DNA from: Angiostrongylus vasorum
Lineage: Eukaryota; Nematoda; Chromadorea; Rhabditida; Metastrongylidae
Direction of reading: 5' to 3'
Assembly (NCBI GenBank): GCA_018806985.1
Contig: JADANN010000092.1
Coordinates: forward strand, 147,576 to 211,575
Length of the DNA stretch: 64,000 nt
A program made the position numbers and the translations under genes. Positions within the stretch are counted from its first letter, which is position 1, and the number at the start of each line of letters is the position of its first letter. The notes under the pieces were generated by a model. It saw nothing but the letters and a program-made list of their open reading frames with translations, did not search any database and had not been told where the DNA came from. This document shows, one piece after another, positions 41,101 to 53,100 of this stretch.

Positions 41101-44100
41101 TGAATTCAAAGCAATTCGTTCATTTTACCACCACCCTCTGCATGCAAAGTACACAATGCATTTCAGGAGTTGTATTTTGACGTGACATTTGCTCAGGGAA
41201 CCCTCAGCGATGATGTATTCTGGCGATGGTTTCGAGACCTTTAGTGGTGGAGATTACAGCCTCGAAGAATACTAAGTTAAAAATAAAGCTAAGTCAAACG
41301 GTTTCTGATATTCAAATCAGGAGTTAAGGAAACTTTTCAAGTCAGTAGAAACAGGTTTAAGTTGATATTAAACAGCTCGGATCATGAAAGTTGTTTTAGG
41401 TGGCTGCTGCGCAGTATAAACGATGCTTCTTGATCACATTGCTATTATTTAAAATCTAGTTCACAAGGATAAGGCACCGAAACACTTTATGTGGCCAACC
41501 TCGCAACATCGGAATGTTACGGTGGGCGTTTTAGGATCGATGAATAGAATTACTCATTATAACGTCTTAAATTTTTGCGTAAGCATTATTGTAGAGCAAT
41601 ATTTCAAAAAAAATGGTTAAAAATCACTAACATTAACTGGCACGAATTAACTTAAGGGGAGCCGATTCAGCTCTAGTATCACAAGTGGTAGCGAAGAAGC
41701 TGAACAAGTTGACCATGAGATCCTGCTCATCCGTTCTACTCAACAACCGCCAAACATAAAAAAGCAGGGTGGATTTCGACGACACTATCGATCCATGCAC
41801 AAGAAAATGTAAGCTAAAGGCTTCATAGTCTGTGAAAGCAGGTAAGCGGTTTAAGGACATCTCAATTTAATTAAAAGATGTTTAAAAACAGCCTCGAGAT
41901 GGGTGGTTGGATTGAGATAAATGACAGTAGGAGGGATCGTCCGTATTAATTCTTCCTTCTCATTTCTTGTACGAAAAGCGTTCGAATTCTTGATTGTTTC
42001 GTGATGAGATAACAATAAATACCACCATGAAAAAAAGTGATCTTAGCATCGTTTTGAGGTGATTGAATGCATATCTGGCCATTCCAATAACTCGCGGTTG
42101 CCTACCGATGTATCGAGCCAGTGATGCTATCCTTCCGAACCAGTCTGGTACTAATTTGCCTACCCTGAAAGGATGGAAGGCTTGGTGCGCCATAGGAGCC
42201 GGGAGCGATCCCACGTGTGTTGCAAGGCGCCTCCGATCACTGCGCTGCACGCGTCCATGTTAGGCATGCTAACACAAAAATTGCATCAAAAAGACTGTGA
42301 TGACTTTGTCGTGCGCGGTAGACGGTATCCATACGTTACAATATCTTAACTCACTCAGAATCGCTGTTGTAAAAGAAATATTGTTAAAAAGTAAATGAGA
42401 TGCCTCAGAAAAAAGTAAACGTAAGTATTCTGCTTCTTAACGACACCCGATGAAGAATCGCATAATCATCACTTCAAAAGGTTAAAGAAGTTAAAGAATT
42501 GCAACAGGAAACTCTAGCAAACACATTCATCATATTTCCGGACAAGCGATGCTGCTCTTTGAAATATCCCGACTTTCCGAATAATTCTTCGACAATCAAG
42601 CAGCTGCCTCATGTGTGGTATTTGTATCATGATGACAAATGTGTAAAAATTCTATTGTCTTTTAATCAGAATAACAAAGTCATTACAGTGAAGGGCGCGT
42701 GTGGCGCAGTGGTCGGAGGCGCCCTGCAGCATACACGTGGAATCGGTCCCAGCGCCCGTGGCCCACCAGGCGTTCCATCCCTCCGCGGTCGGTAAATTGG
42801 CACCAAAATTGTTTGGGAGGATGGCAGCACTGGCTCGACACATCGGTAGGCCACCACGAGTCACTGTAAAGGCCGGAAATGCATTCAATCACCTCCAACG
42901 ATGCTTAGTGAAGTCGAGTGCGTGACGCATTTCTCACAGATTAATCAACGCCGAGAGCTTTACCCTTTATAGCGAAGCAACGGACCCATCTACATAGCTG
43001 AAAGGCTGTTCAACATTTTCATTCAGTAATCCAGGTCAACACTAATCTTTGGCAGAAATCTCCGCCGTTTTGAAGGAAATTTAGTTGAATGGTTGTATGC
43101 TTTACTCTTATATGGAAGTGTTGGCGAAAGACTGTGGTTATGGCGTAGGAATGCAAGGAATAGGTTTCTCGGGTGTGAAGAGAGGGTTTTGCTAAACTAG
43201 TGACCGCGTGTTTCGTCGAATAGAGCGATTGAATAGAAAAAAGCGTTAAAGACAGTCAATTATCAGCAAAATCATTAAGGATACATGTGAGTTTGTTGTA
43301 GAGCAAGAAAAAAAACGGAAATATTAGATGGCATGTTTACTGACGTTAACGCGACAGTCAAGTGAACTCTTTCAATTCCCTTAACGAAAATCGAATCCGT
43401 GCATGCAGATGAAGGATACCTGTAAATCCGATTTCCATTGTCAAAGAGTAGCAGGTTTATAGCCAGCAGCGTTTTTGTTGCCTACAAAACTTCTTTCTTT
43501 CGATGAGTGGAGGGACAACGGTCTGTCGAAATGAATCCGCTATAATTTGCTGACATTGTGGGTGATGAGTTGAGTTTTACCCTTTTTTTCAAAAGCTCTG
43601 TTGTTGCCAGAAAAACCACACATTTAACATCGATTAGTACTATTTTTGGACTTCTTCCTGGATTTAATTGGTCTAATGAATTTCAAAACTGGAATAGGAC
43701 AGAGAAGGAAAAAGGATATACAAGGTGACGCATTGTAGAATGACCTCGTAGTATGAGAATAATATTGAGGGCATTTCCACTACAGAGCAAACTAACACGT
43801 TACTGCACTAAATATTAAACAGTTAAACTTCGAAGCGACAATGTGAGATATTGGAGAATGACGAGTAACTTTAGAATTAAAAATAAGGGTTTTCATTATG
43901 GGAAAGGCAAGTAAATCACTGAAAACGGATGGAATTTAATTCTACAAAACGAGAAAACAACGCCAGATTCAGAAATCTACTCGTTCTATTGCAGGAAAAA
44001 AAAGTCGGGAAACTTTCAGAAACAGAAATACATGGGATTTTCATCTTCGAGACGAAATCTTAGATAAGGCACATAAGTTTGTTATGTTGAATGAAACCAT

Positions 44101-47100
44101 TTGCTAAACTCCTAATCACATTCCATCACAAACAGCAGGAAATTAGAATGTTTTAACTCTCAATTTAACGGCTTCGGATATGCTAACCCTACATCGAATC
44201 TCTTCGTGATAATTCAAATTCATCCATAATGAAACTACATACGTTTGTAAGGTGACTTCTTGTGTTTGAATGTGAAATTTATCCCGACAGCATACTTTTC
44301 GTTGCTCTACGTTTTGCTTTATGGAATTCAAGAAATATTCTAAATTGATGGAGCTTGGTGAAAAACTTGGTTAGGACTTTTGTATTCATACAGTAATCGT
44401 CTTGGAGATTTCGGTAAGGTCTTCAAAAAATCTTCTATGGAGCGATTACACCTGACCGTCATCGTGGATAATGTGCCTTATCCCGCAGATAGAAATCAAA
44501 TAATATTATTTCTGCTAACAATACTTTAATGTAGGCCGGCCATTTGTCACATCGTGTCTAAAGTGAAGCTGCATGGTTAATGAGAGATGAGGCTAGGCGC
44601 TGTGAAAGTTTTAGTGAATCACATTCACCTCAGCTACTTGATCAGCGATAGTGGCTGGTCGAGTAGTCGGAACTGTGGGTGCAGTTACCAGTTTTGATCC
44701 AAATAAGGGTTGTGGTGTTTCCGTCGAATAGCGTGTCGAACTAGAGCTCGGCATTGAGGTATCAGGAGGCAGTGAACCTTAATGTCAACAATCAGGAGGT
44801 CAGGTAGAATTGTTAACAACGAATAGTAAAGAAAATCGTGAAAGTTGCCTGATTATCTAAAATGGTGTTGAAAGCAAAAGCTTTCTTTGAACTCTTATAA
44901 AAATATACGTTGTGGTTCGGGTTACATCAATAATTAGCCTGGCATAGGCAAATCACTTTATCCTTCCCACATCTATTTTGTTGCTTAGGCTTATGCGATT
45001 GAACAGAAAGATAGCTTCATAAATAAAAGTGAACCGTACTTATCGATGAACGAAGAATAGCCGACGCCACCTCAGCACTATCTTCACGTCGTTCTTCTCC
45101 TTCATGTGACGCCCATTCCATGCTTGTTCCTTCAAGAAAAAAATTCTTCAATGGAGTCATGACCGCAATGACACATTTTTAAACTGTGGAATCGAAATTG
45201 AATTGCATCATAGGAATTCAAAAAACACTGTAAACGCCAGCCACCATCGTTATGCACATTGAAAACAAATATGGTTCGGTATGACTTTAAAACTGAGAGT
45301 TTATATGGCACAGAGCTGGAACCACAGAACGAGATTTATACGAGGGTTGTTTGCATTGGGTAAAGCCTTGGGAATGAAAGAACGAAATCTAGGAATCTCA
45401 ATAAGAATCGCCGCATTTTGAAAAAAAAAATTTCACATTTATGTACCAAGATCTCGGGATTAACACAGCAAGCGGTCGAAAACAAATCACGTTCTGCACG
45501 GTTGAGAAGACAAAGAAGTCAGATAACGACATTTTCGATTGCTTGCCGAAATTGAAAATGTATCGGTTGTGTCGGCATGAATCAAGCCATCTATACCAAA
45601 CCATTTAAAGTTTAATGACACCTAATGATTGGCTCTGATATGCTGTTGTACATCGCAAATGTACAAGATCGGTGTGATGCTGATTAATGACGGTAAGATT
45701 CAAATAAGCATCTTTTGTATCAGCACTGAAAGATTAACAAACCGATTAACAAATATGATGTTTTGCTCTGGTTAAGTAAATCATGCATACAGAAGTAAAT
45801 CGAAGAGAAAATTTTCCTCATGAGCATAGTCAGTAATATTCAGGGCAAAAGAGCTAAATTATTGTCTAAGTGACGTAATTTCAGATTCTGTCTATTCTAA
45901 ACAATGGGGGGCAGCACGAGGCCCGGATACAGCGTCGAAACAGGCGTGGTGAAAAGAAGTAGCAGATTCATCATCAATTAATGAAACGAGAGACATGTCG
46001 AATGCCAACTCCCATTATTAAAACGCCGTGCACAAGTACAGTATGCTGTTCTGGGACGTAAATGAAGTTCCGGTTCTTAGACGAAATCTTGAAAAAAATT
46101 TCATAAACAAAAGCGTGGTCAACAATTCTGACTGTTCCTGAATGTTCCATAAGTAGACGCCTCATTAGTTAATTCCTGTAACACCCATTAACGAATTAGT
46201 GATACGAAATTTTTTGCACAGGTTTTTGAAATTCGTAGCTTCGTTGGTAAAAAAAAAGGAAGAATGATTTACAACGTAGGAGAGGAGATATCTGCTATCA
46301 TTACAACACTTATATTTACGTACATAAATGGACAACTGTCCTCGAATTCAATTTCAGAATCCTTACCTGCGCTCCTAGTGGGAGACGTATGTTCAATGTG
46401 TCCCGGCTTCGTCTTCAGTGACAAATGACGCGAACAGTAACCACGACGCTGCGATTCCTGAAACCCTTATTGAATTTCACGTAGTATAATCATTGATGTG
46501 TGTAGTGACCTTAGCGTTGTGAAATAATATGTGAGAAAAGCTGAGTCACACTGTAATACGGCTATGTGGTTCTTGCATTAACACGACAAGAAGCCGACGC
46601 TTTTCGAAGGACAAGAGAAATAGAATTACTAGAGGCACCGCTGTTGTCGTACTGACTGTCTAAGAAATTTTTGAATGAAAACAGCCTATGAGTGAAAAAT
46701 TTCTAAAGATACTATCTTTTAGGCCGAAGTGTCAGTTGAATCAATATTGGAGCCATTGCGTAGCTCAAGCTTATTGATTTGCATAGGAAATCTCGAAGCA
46801 TATTTAGTTTCAAAACAGCGCATTTTATAATTTGCCGATATGTAAGTCCTAGGAATTATTTTTATTTTAGAACGAGTACCACAAATCTTTCCCAAATGGG
46901 AGACTTTGGCACCGCTACTCGCCATACGACTAGCGCGTCCATAAATTGGCTAGCAGTGGATTGAACGTGAACCGAGAGGACACCTAGTTCCTTTTCAACG
47001 ATGAACGTAGATTAAAGAAGCGAGGTATTTTTTTCTGCACTGAACTGACGTATGCTTTTTCATACTCATGTAAGCATGTCAATTTCGTGCATATGCTTGC

Positions 47101-50100
47101 GTAAATATGCATCAGAATCTCTGCTTTTATTTAACCAGGAGTTTGCAATCAGGTGCGTAGAAGGCGCATGCTTTCGGGATCCCCTTCTAAATTAAGCTTT
47201 ACATCGTTGAATATGCTCAAGTCTGAGCATGTTCTCTCCCGACTAATCTAACAGAGTACCTTTCGGCCCAAAACAATGCGACGCTTCTCGTGCTTCTCGT
47301 GTTTCTTGAGCAAGATGAGCAATTGGACAAATATGAAGCGTGACAGTGACGAATAAGAATCTATTCGAATCCATTCTAGGCATTCTATGATTAACTGGAT
47401 TACAGATGATGTCGGTGGAACAATAAGGCAGCGAATTAATAGCTTAGAAAGACAAGTTGGTGAAAGAATTGTTCGAGATTGTTAGGTTGAGAAGTTGTTA
47501 CCAACAACGTTGATAATTGCCCAGATCGGCGTACGGTGATGAACACGTGATAATCAGAACCAGACAGCGGTTCAGTGTTAGACAAACACGTTACTCAATC
47601 AATTGAATACGACACTCACGCCCACATACGAAGAAGAACAAGGTGATGGCGTTGATCCACGTTAGCCGATTGACACAAGCCTGATTTGCAAACTATCTTG
47701 TCACATAGGTTAAGAATGCTCATCGTATGTTGACAATAATATCAAGTCGAATAAAATAGATAAGAAACCATCCACAGGAGGCTTACAGTGAGTACGGTCG
47801 TCATCGAGTACCTTTACTCTTAGAGGACTTTCATTTCATAGCAGGAATTCATAGCAGCCCTTACTCGCAGACGAGTACATGTGCTAACCACAAAAGAAAT
47901 TGTAATGATCAGATTAATGTTATTCCAGTAATTCCTCGGTATAAATTCTCAAAGTATTGAGAAAAAAGACTGTTTTACCAACAAACATTGAGCAAACATG
48001 ATTGTAGACGGATCGACTCTTCATTTACGCTTAGAATGGCTTTTTCATAAAGCTCAAAATAAAGTACACCTTTTAAGTTGTTTGTTAAACATGAAATTGT
48101 CGAAAACATCGATCACACGGCACTTACCAAACAAAGAAGAATACTCGAATTTATGATGACAATCAGCGTTTGCAAATCAACGGGCAAACAAGTGCTGCGA
48201 CGTGAATATTTTGTTTAACAAATAGAACAACGAAACGCAATACGTTTCTTCTAGAAAGTATTTTCTTCTTTTTATATGATGAATGCCATATGAATGTTCG
48301 AGCTCGGATAATTAAGAAGAAACGTAAAAAACAAAATACTCTTCGCCCTACGAAGATTTAAGTTATCGCATAATCCTGAAGCCATGACCATGAAAATCAG
48401 CTGAAATTCCTACTCATCAAGTCGATTGTAGCATCTTACTATGAACATCCCATAGCGCATAGTTTTAAGGGAAAAATTCAAACTTGATGAAGCTAAAAAG
48501 AATTACTTCGTACCGAACAACAACAACAACAAGAACGATGACGACTTCGTTCAGCACTTGAGTCATCATGACATCATTCTTACCTTATTACAGCCGTCCT
48601 TAGAACATAGTCGACGCCATTGTTTGCCGTTAAATTTCTTCCGAATACCGCCTGGATTGGTGACGATTTCGCCTTTTTTGTAACGTTGCTGAAATAAGGG
48701 ATTTTCTACCAAAAATTGCTCCGTATGGAAACGACAATATTTTAGTTCTACGGATAATTTTTCAATCCACATCGCTGTTCTATTGTTACAGCTATTGTCC
48801 AAAAGAATGTGGAGATTTGACACAGATTCTTAATTATTGTCATAATACCGACATTTCCTTTGTGAAACAAAATTCACAACGCAGTACGGATTGTTCGCCA
48901 CACATCATCAGATGTATAAAATTTGTGTCAAAATTTTAGACAACAATGATCCTTTTTCCATCACAGTTGAAAAAATAGAGCTATTTAATCGCCTTTTTCA
49001 TCTTGTTGTTAGCCACCACCTAAAAAAACGTGACAATCTACCGACACAGTTTGGATGACACGTTCATGATCGATCCTCGTCTGAACTCATTCAGAAAAAG
49101 CGCACAGTCAAGAGACTGCGAAATATATGGTGGGCTTTCCGAGCGTTCTAGGATAAACAAGCGCCACTTTACCTCAAGAAAGTCCAAGGTTTCCATCCCA
49201 GCCTGCAGGACAGAGTTGGCAAGCAACAACCTATAGCCACCTTCCCTCCAAAAAGGATGTCGTACAGTAAACGTAAAAGCCCTCATAAAAAAGTGTGGTT
49301 TTTTCTCGTCGCCGTCGAACAGCGCATTGTACAACTTTGCTGCGCGATGCGGAGAAATAGCGAGTTTGTTGGCCCCTTTTTGCTCCAATCAACAGAAATA
49401 AATAAAAAAGCGATATATGGGACCCGTAGGGGCGCATGTGGCACAGTGGTCGGGAAGCGCTCTACAATACACATGGGACCCGCGTCCGAGGGCCCACCTA
49501 GCCTTCCATCCTTCCGGGGTCGGCAAATTGGTACCAGACTTGTCTGGGAGGATAGCAGCATTGGCTTGATACATCGGTAGGCCACCGCGAGTCATTGTAA
49601 AGGCCGGATATACATCCAATCACCTCCAAACGATGATTAATGAAGTCGAATGCATGGCGCCTCCCTCTGTGATTGATCAAGGCCGAGAGCTTTATCCTTT
49701 TTCCTTTATTTGGGTTCCTTTATTACGCTTCAGTTATTTTATCTTGTCGCTTGAAGTTCTGTGGATTCGCCTGTGATCTAAAATCGAAGGTAACGACAAC
49801 AAAGCTTCCATCTATGGTAACAATTTTCAGTCACGGCACCATTTCTATGTAAGGAATCATCTCAAAACGATACAGTATTCTCGGAAGTAGACACGTGGAA
49901 TATGACTCAATAACGAATTGAAAATTGAGTAATTCGCATGCTTCAAATTGGTTCATAAAGTCCTCGGCTCTCTGACTAATTTCGGGATATTTAACATTCG
50001 ATTCTTCCACTACTTCTTCGCCTGCACTGTGATGTATAATTTAGGTATAACGCCCTGTGTCAGGTAAGATATGCGTACGAACACCCATCATCCCGCCATT

Positions 50101-53100
50101 TTACGCGTTGAACTCTCTGTCTTATTTTAACCAGCTCCATAGTTCTACCACAAACATTTTTCCCACCTAGTAAGTTTTAATCTTACTGTGGTATTCATCG
50201 GCGTAAAAATGTGTGCTGTTTGGGCGCTAGTCGAAGGATCATCGTCGAACGTCACTGCTTCATGAGGGGGCACGAAGAGTCGAGGAGGAAAGGCAGCATG
50301 ACGCTTTCGAAATCCTGCTAATTCAGACCCGGCAATGGAATCGTGCTGTAAAAGTACATGAATACTACAAAAAATGATATGGTAGCAGGCATTGTACAGA
50401 GAAAGACAGAAACATTCCATTAATGTTACAGCACTAACACAACGCACGCAATGGAATTCCAACTGCAGTGCATACCAGTGATTTTAGCTCTTGTTTTCTT
50501 CAATTGTTTCGATAGCACTTTAAATATTGACCAAATTAATGAATGCTATTAGGCAAAATTGCTTCATGAATACCATAACGTTCACGTTCCTTAACACTAA
50601 ACACGATGGCACTGAAGAGAAATGACACGATAAAACTCCATTTCCGCTCAGAAGAATTAAATCTCCAATGAGCTGTACCTGTTGCGATGTTCCTTGGTCG
50701 TCATCCGAATCGATACAGCCGACTATTGGTGGCTTCGATCCAGACGTTTGCTCGCAAAGGCTGAAACATAGGACATTAATCTCTTCATCTAAACTGTACC
50801 ATTTATAGTAAGGCTTCAATATTCCATAATAAAGACACGTATTTAGTAAATCTAATTTTCTAAGCAGTGAATATATACACGTTGTGATGACCGACTGGAC
50901 ATCAAACAAGTGTACCTGTTCTGGAGAGCGAATATGCTTGCTATGAGGCTAATATGAACAATTAAATTTAAGCAGATCTGAGTATTATACTAAAAAATGA
51001 CAAATTATAAAGCGCCCAAATTTACTCTATCCTCAATAGTAGGTAGTGAGACATTCGTCGTTAATCTACGTCCATTAATCAACCTAGAGACGATTGACTG
51101 CATATTTGATCGTTAGACTGACTTTCGATAACCTGTTGATCTATCCTACTACGTCAGTACTTTTGTTCTTCTAGACAAGCTTGGCACTTATTCACCGATT
51201 AGCCCAAGCAGTGGGATTCAATTAAGGATCAGGTGTGTATTGCAGCATACCCATGATCACTGCGCTACACGAATTCTAAGTATTATGCTAGTGTATTAAT
51301 TGGATTCGGGAGCTGGGTAGTGCAGTAGTTGGTGATGCTGTCGATCAGGAAGCAAATGCGCTAGTTGACTCTTTCCCCAACACTCCTTCCATCCACATGG
51401 GAACGCCCTAGACTGGCCATCTCCAAAATTGCACGGAGAATCGACTTGACCAGCATTCTACAACAGTGCGACTGCTAAATTTTCGAAGATCATTGCACAC
51501 GATGTATGCGAGGAAACAAATCGAATGCAGTCGTACTGGGGTAAGTACAGCAGATTTGACGACAGGCCAGTGGCCTATAATAAAGCTCTTCGTGATTCAT
51601 AAGAACACCACCTAATGCAAATGAGAACCGTATCTTTTCATCATGAATGTGGGACAATGTTTCCTGCAAGATGGTAACACACGGATACAGTTGATAGTAA
51701 CCCCCACTAATCATAGATACCTGTTCTGGTGAGCTTGAAGTTGTTGTTGTACATGTTGTTGTCGAAGAGCAAGAAAGGTAATGATGCTTTCTGGAGATAG
51801 AGGTATATTTGGCATTATACCATTGGTGGAAGGGGCTGTAAGTGGTGAAGCCAACACTGATTGTGGAGTTGTCGTTGAACTCGACCTGAAAAGAAAATAA
51901 ATGAGATTGGGTGAGAGAGCGAGGAGGGGATATCGCTTGTTTGTTTAAAGTATTTCGAGCTTATGTGATGAGACTAATGCAAGAACAGAAATGAAATCTG
52001 AGGTACTATGAGGATTACCACCTATGTTTGAGTAGTTTTCTATGAAGTGAAACTACCTAGCATCGCTATGTCGCGACTCGAGTGCTGCCATCAGTTCTTC
52101 GTACCATGGTGGCCGAAGCAGGCGCAGATTCGCTCTGGATACACTCGAGTCACATTCAGAAGACGTAACTCGTACCTAAATTGCGAAAGCTTCAGTACAG
52201 TGCAATGTCCTTGAAACGCAAAACGAACGAATTTTACAATCCGCCAGTATGTCCTTCGGACGGACAATACCAAAAAATTGGTATTAGTATTTGCCTACAG
52301 AAGGAAATTATTCAAAAGAATGAAGATATGGTGTGCCTTCGATTTAGTAGTGGATAACTTCCTGATGTTGATTTTGAATGACTATCAGAGTTGTGCACCA
52401 TTTGCTCCGGTTATCGCTCGATACCCAATTGTTTTACACATTCAATTGCTTTCAGTTGGTATAGAAATACTGGCGGTTTTTGCAGAACAGAAATGAAAAC
52501 AGTACTAAAGAACGAATTAAAACGACAAGGCTCTCGGCGTTGATCAATTCCAAAGGGAAGCGCCATGCATTCGACTTCGTCGTTTGGAGGTGATTAAATG
52601 CATATTTGGCCTTCAAAATCACTCGCGGTGGCTCCCGATATATCGAGCCAGTGCATTCTCCCAGAGAAGCCTGGTACCAATTTGCCGATCCCGGAGGGAT
52701 GGAAGGCTTGGTGGGCCGTGTGCGCAAGGATCAATTCCACGTGCGCGCTGCACGGCACCGCCGACTACCGCGGCACACGCACTCTTTTTTTAAGATCCTT
52801 TTTTTTAGAACGAGTTAAGATGTATAAATTTCCATGCTTCCCATAACTAAGTAGTCTTTAGCAGACTTCGACAGTAATACAGCTCTAATTTTTTTACATG
52901 TACATCCAGAAAATTAGTTACGATATTACAAACCGGTAACAGTCGTATTAATAGCCGTTGCATCCAAATCGCTGAAAGGATAGTCTAACGGTAGTTTGAA
53001 AGCTATTGCCTTTAAAGTAGCGAAAAACAGATACGAATTGATAACATTCTTATAGACACTTACGCAATATCTAACAGAAACACTTTATGTAAAATACCAT

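Larger units (their letters stand above)
40130..44628. other. Capicua intron between exons 10 and 11
   Basis: A 4.5-kb intron carrying two family A SINEs (42.03 and 42.69 kb) in opposite orientation. It could contain a promoter or outron for a short isoform just above 40,129, but no promoter motif was recognised. Confidence 0.6.

Noticed and set aside
46719..46964. Overlapping frames on both strands within a Capicua intron
   Set aside because: No similarity, and open frames on both strands of the same stretch are typical of chance.
48515..48545. AACAAC run next to Capicua exon 7 as another Penelope pseudo-LTR
   Set aside because: Only the simple repeat is shared; the hammerhead-like core is not present nearby.
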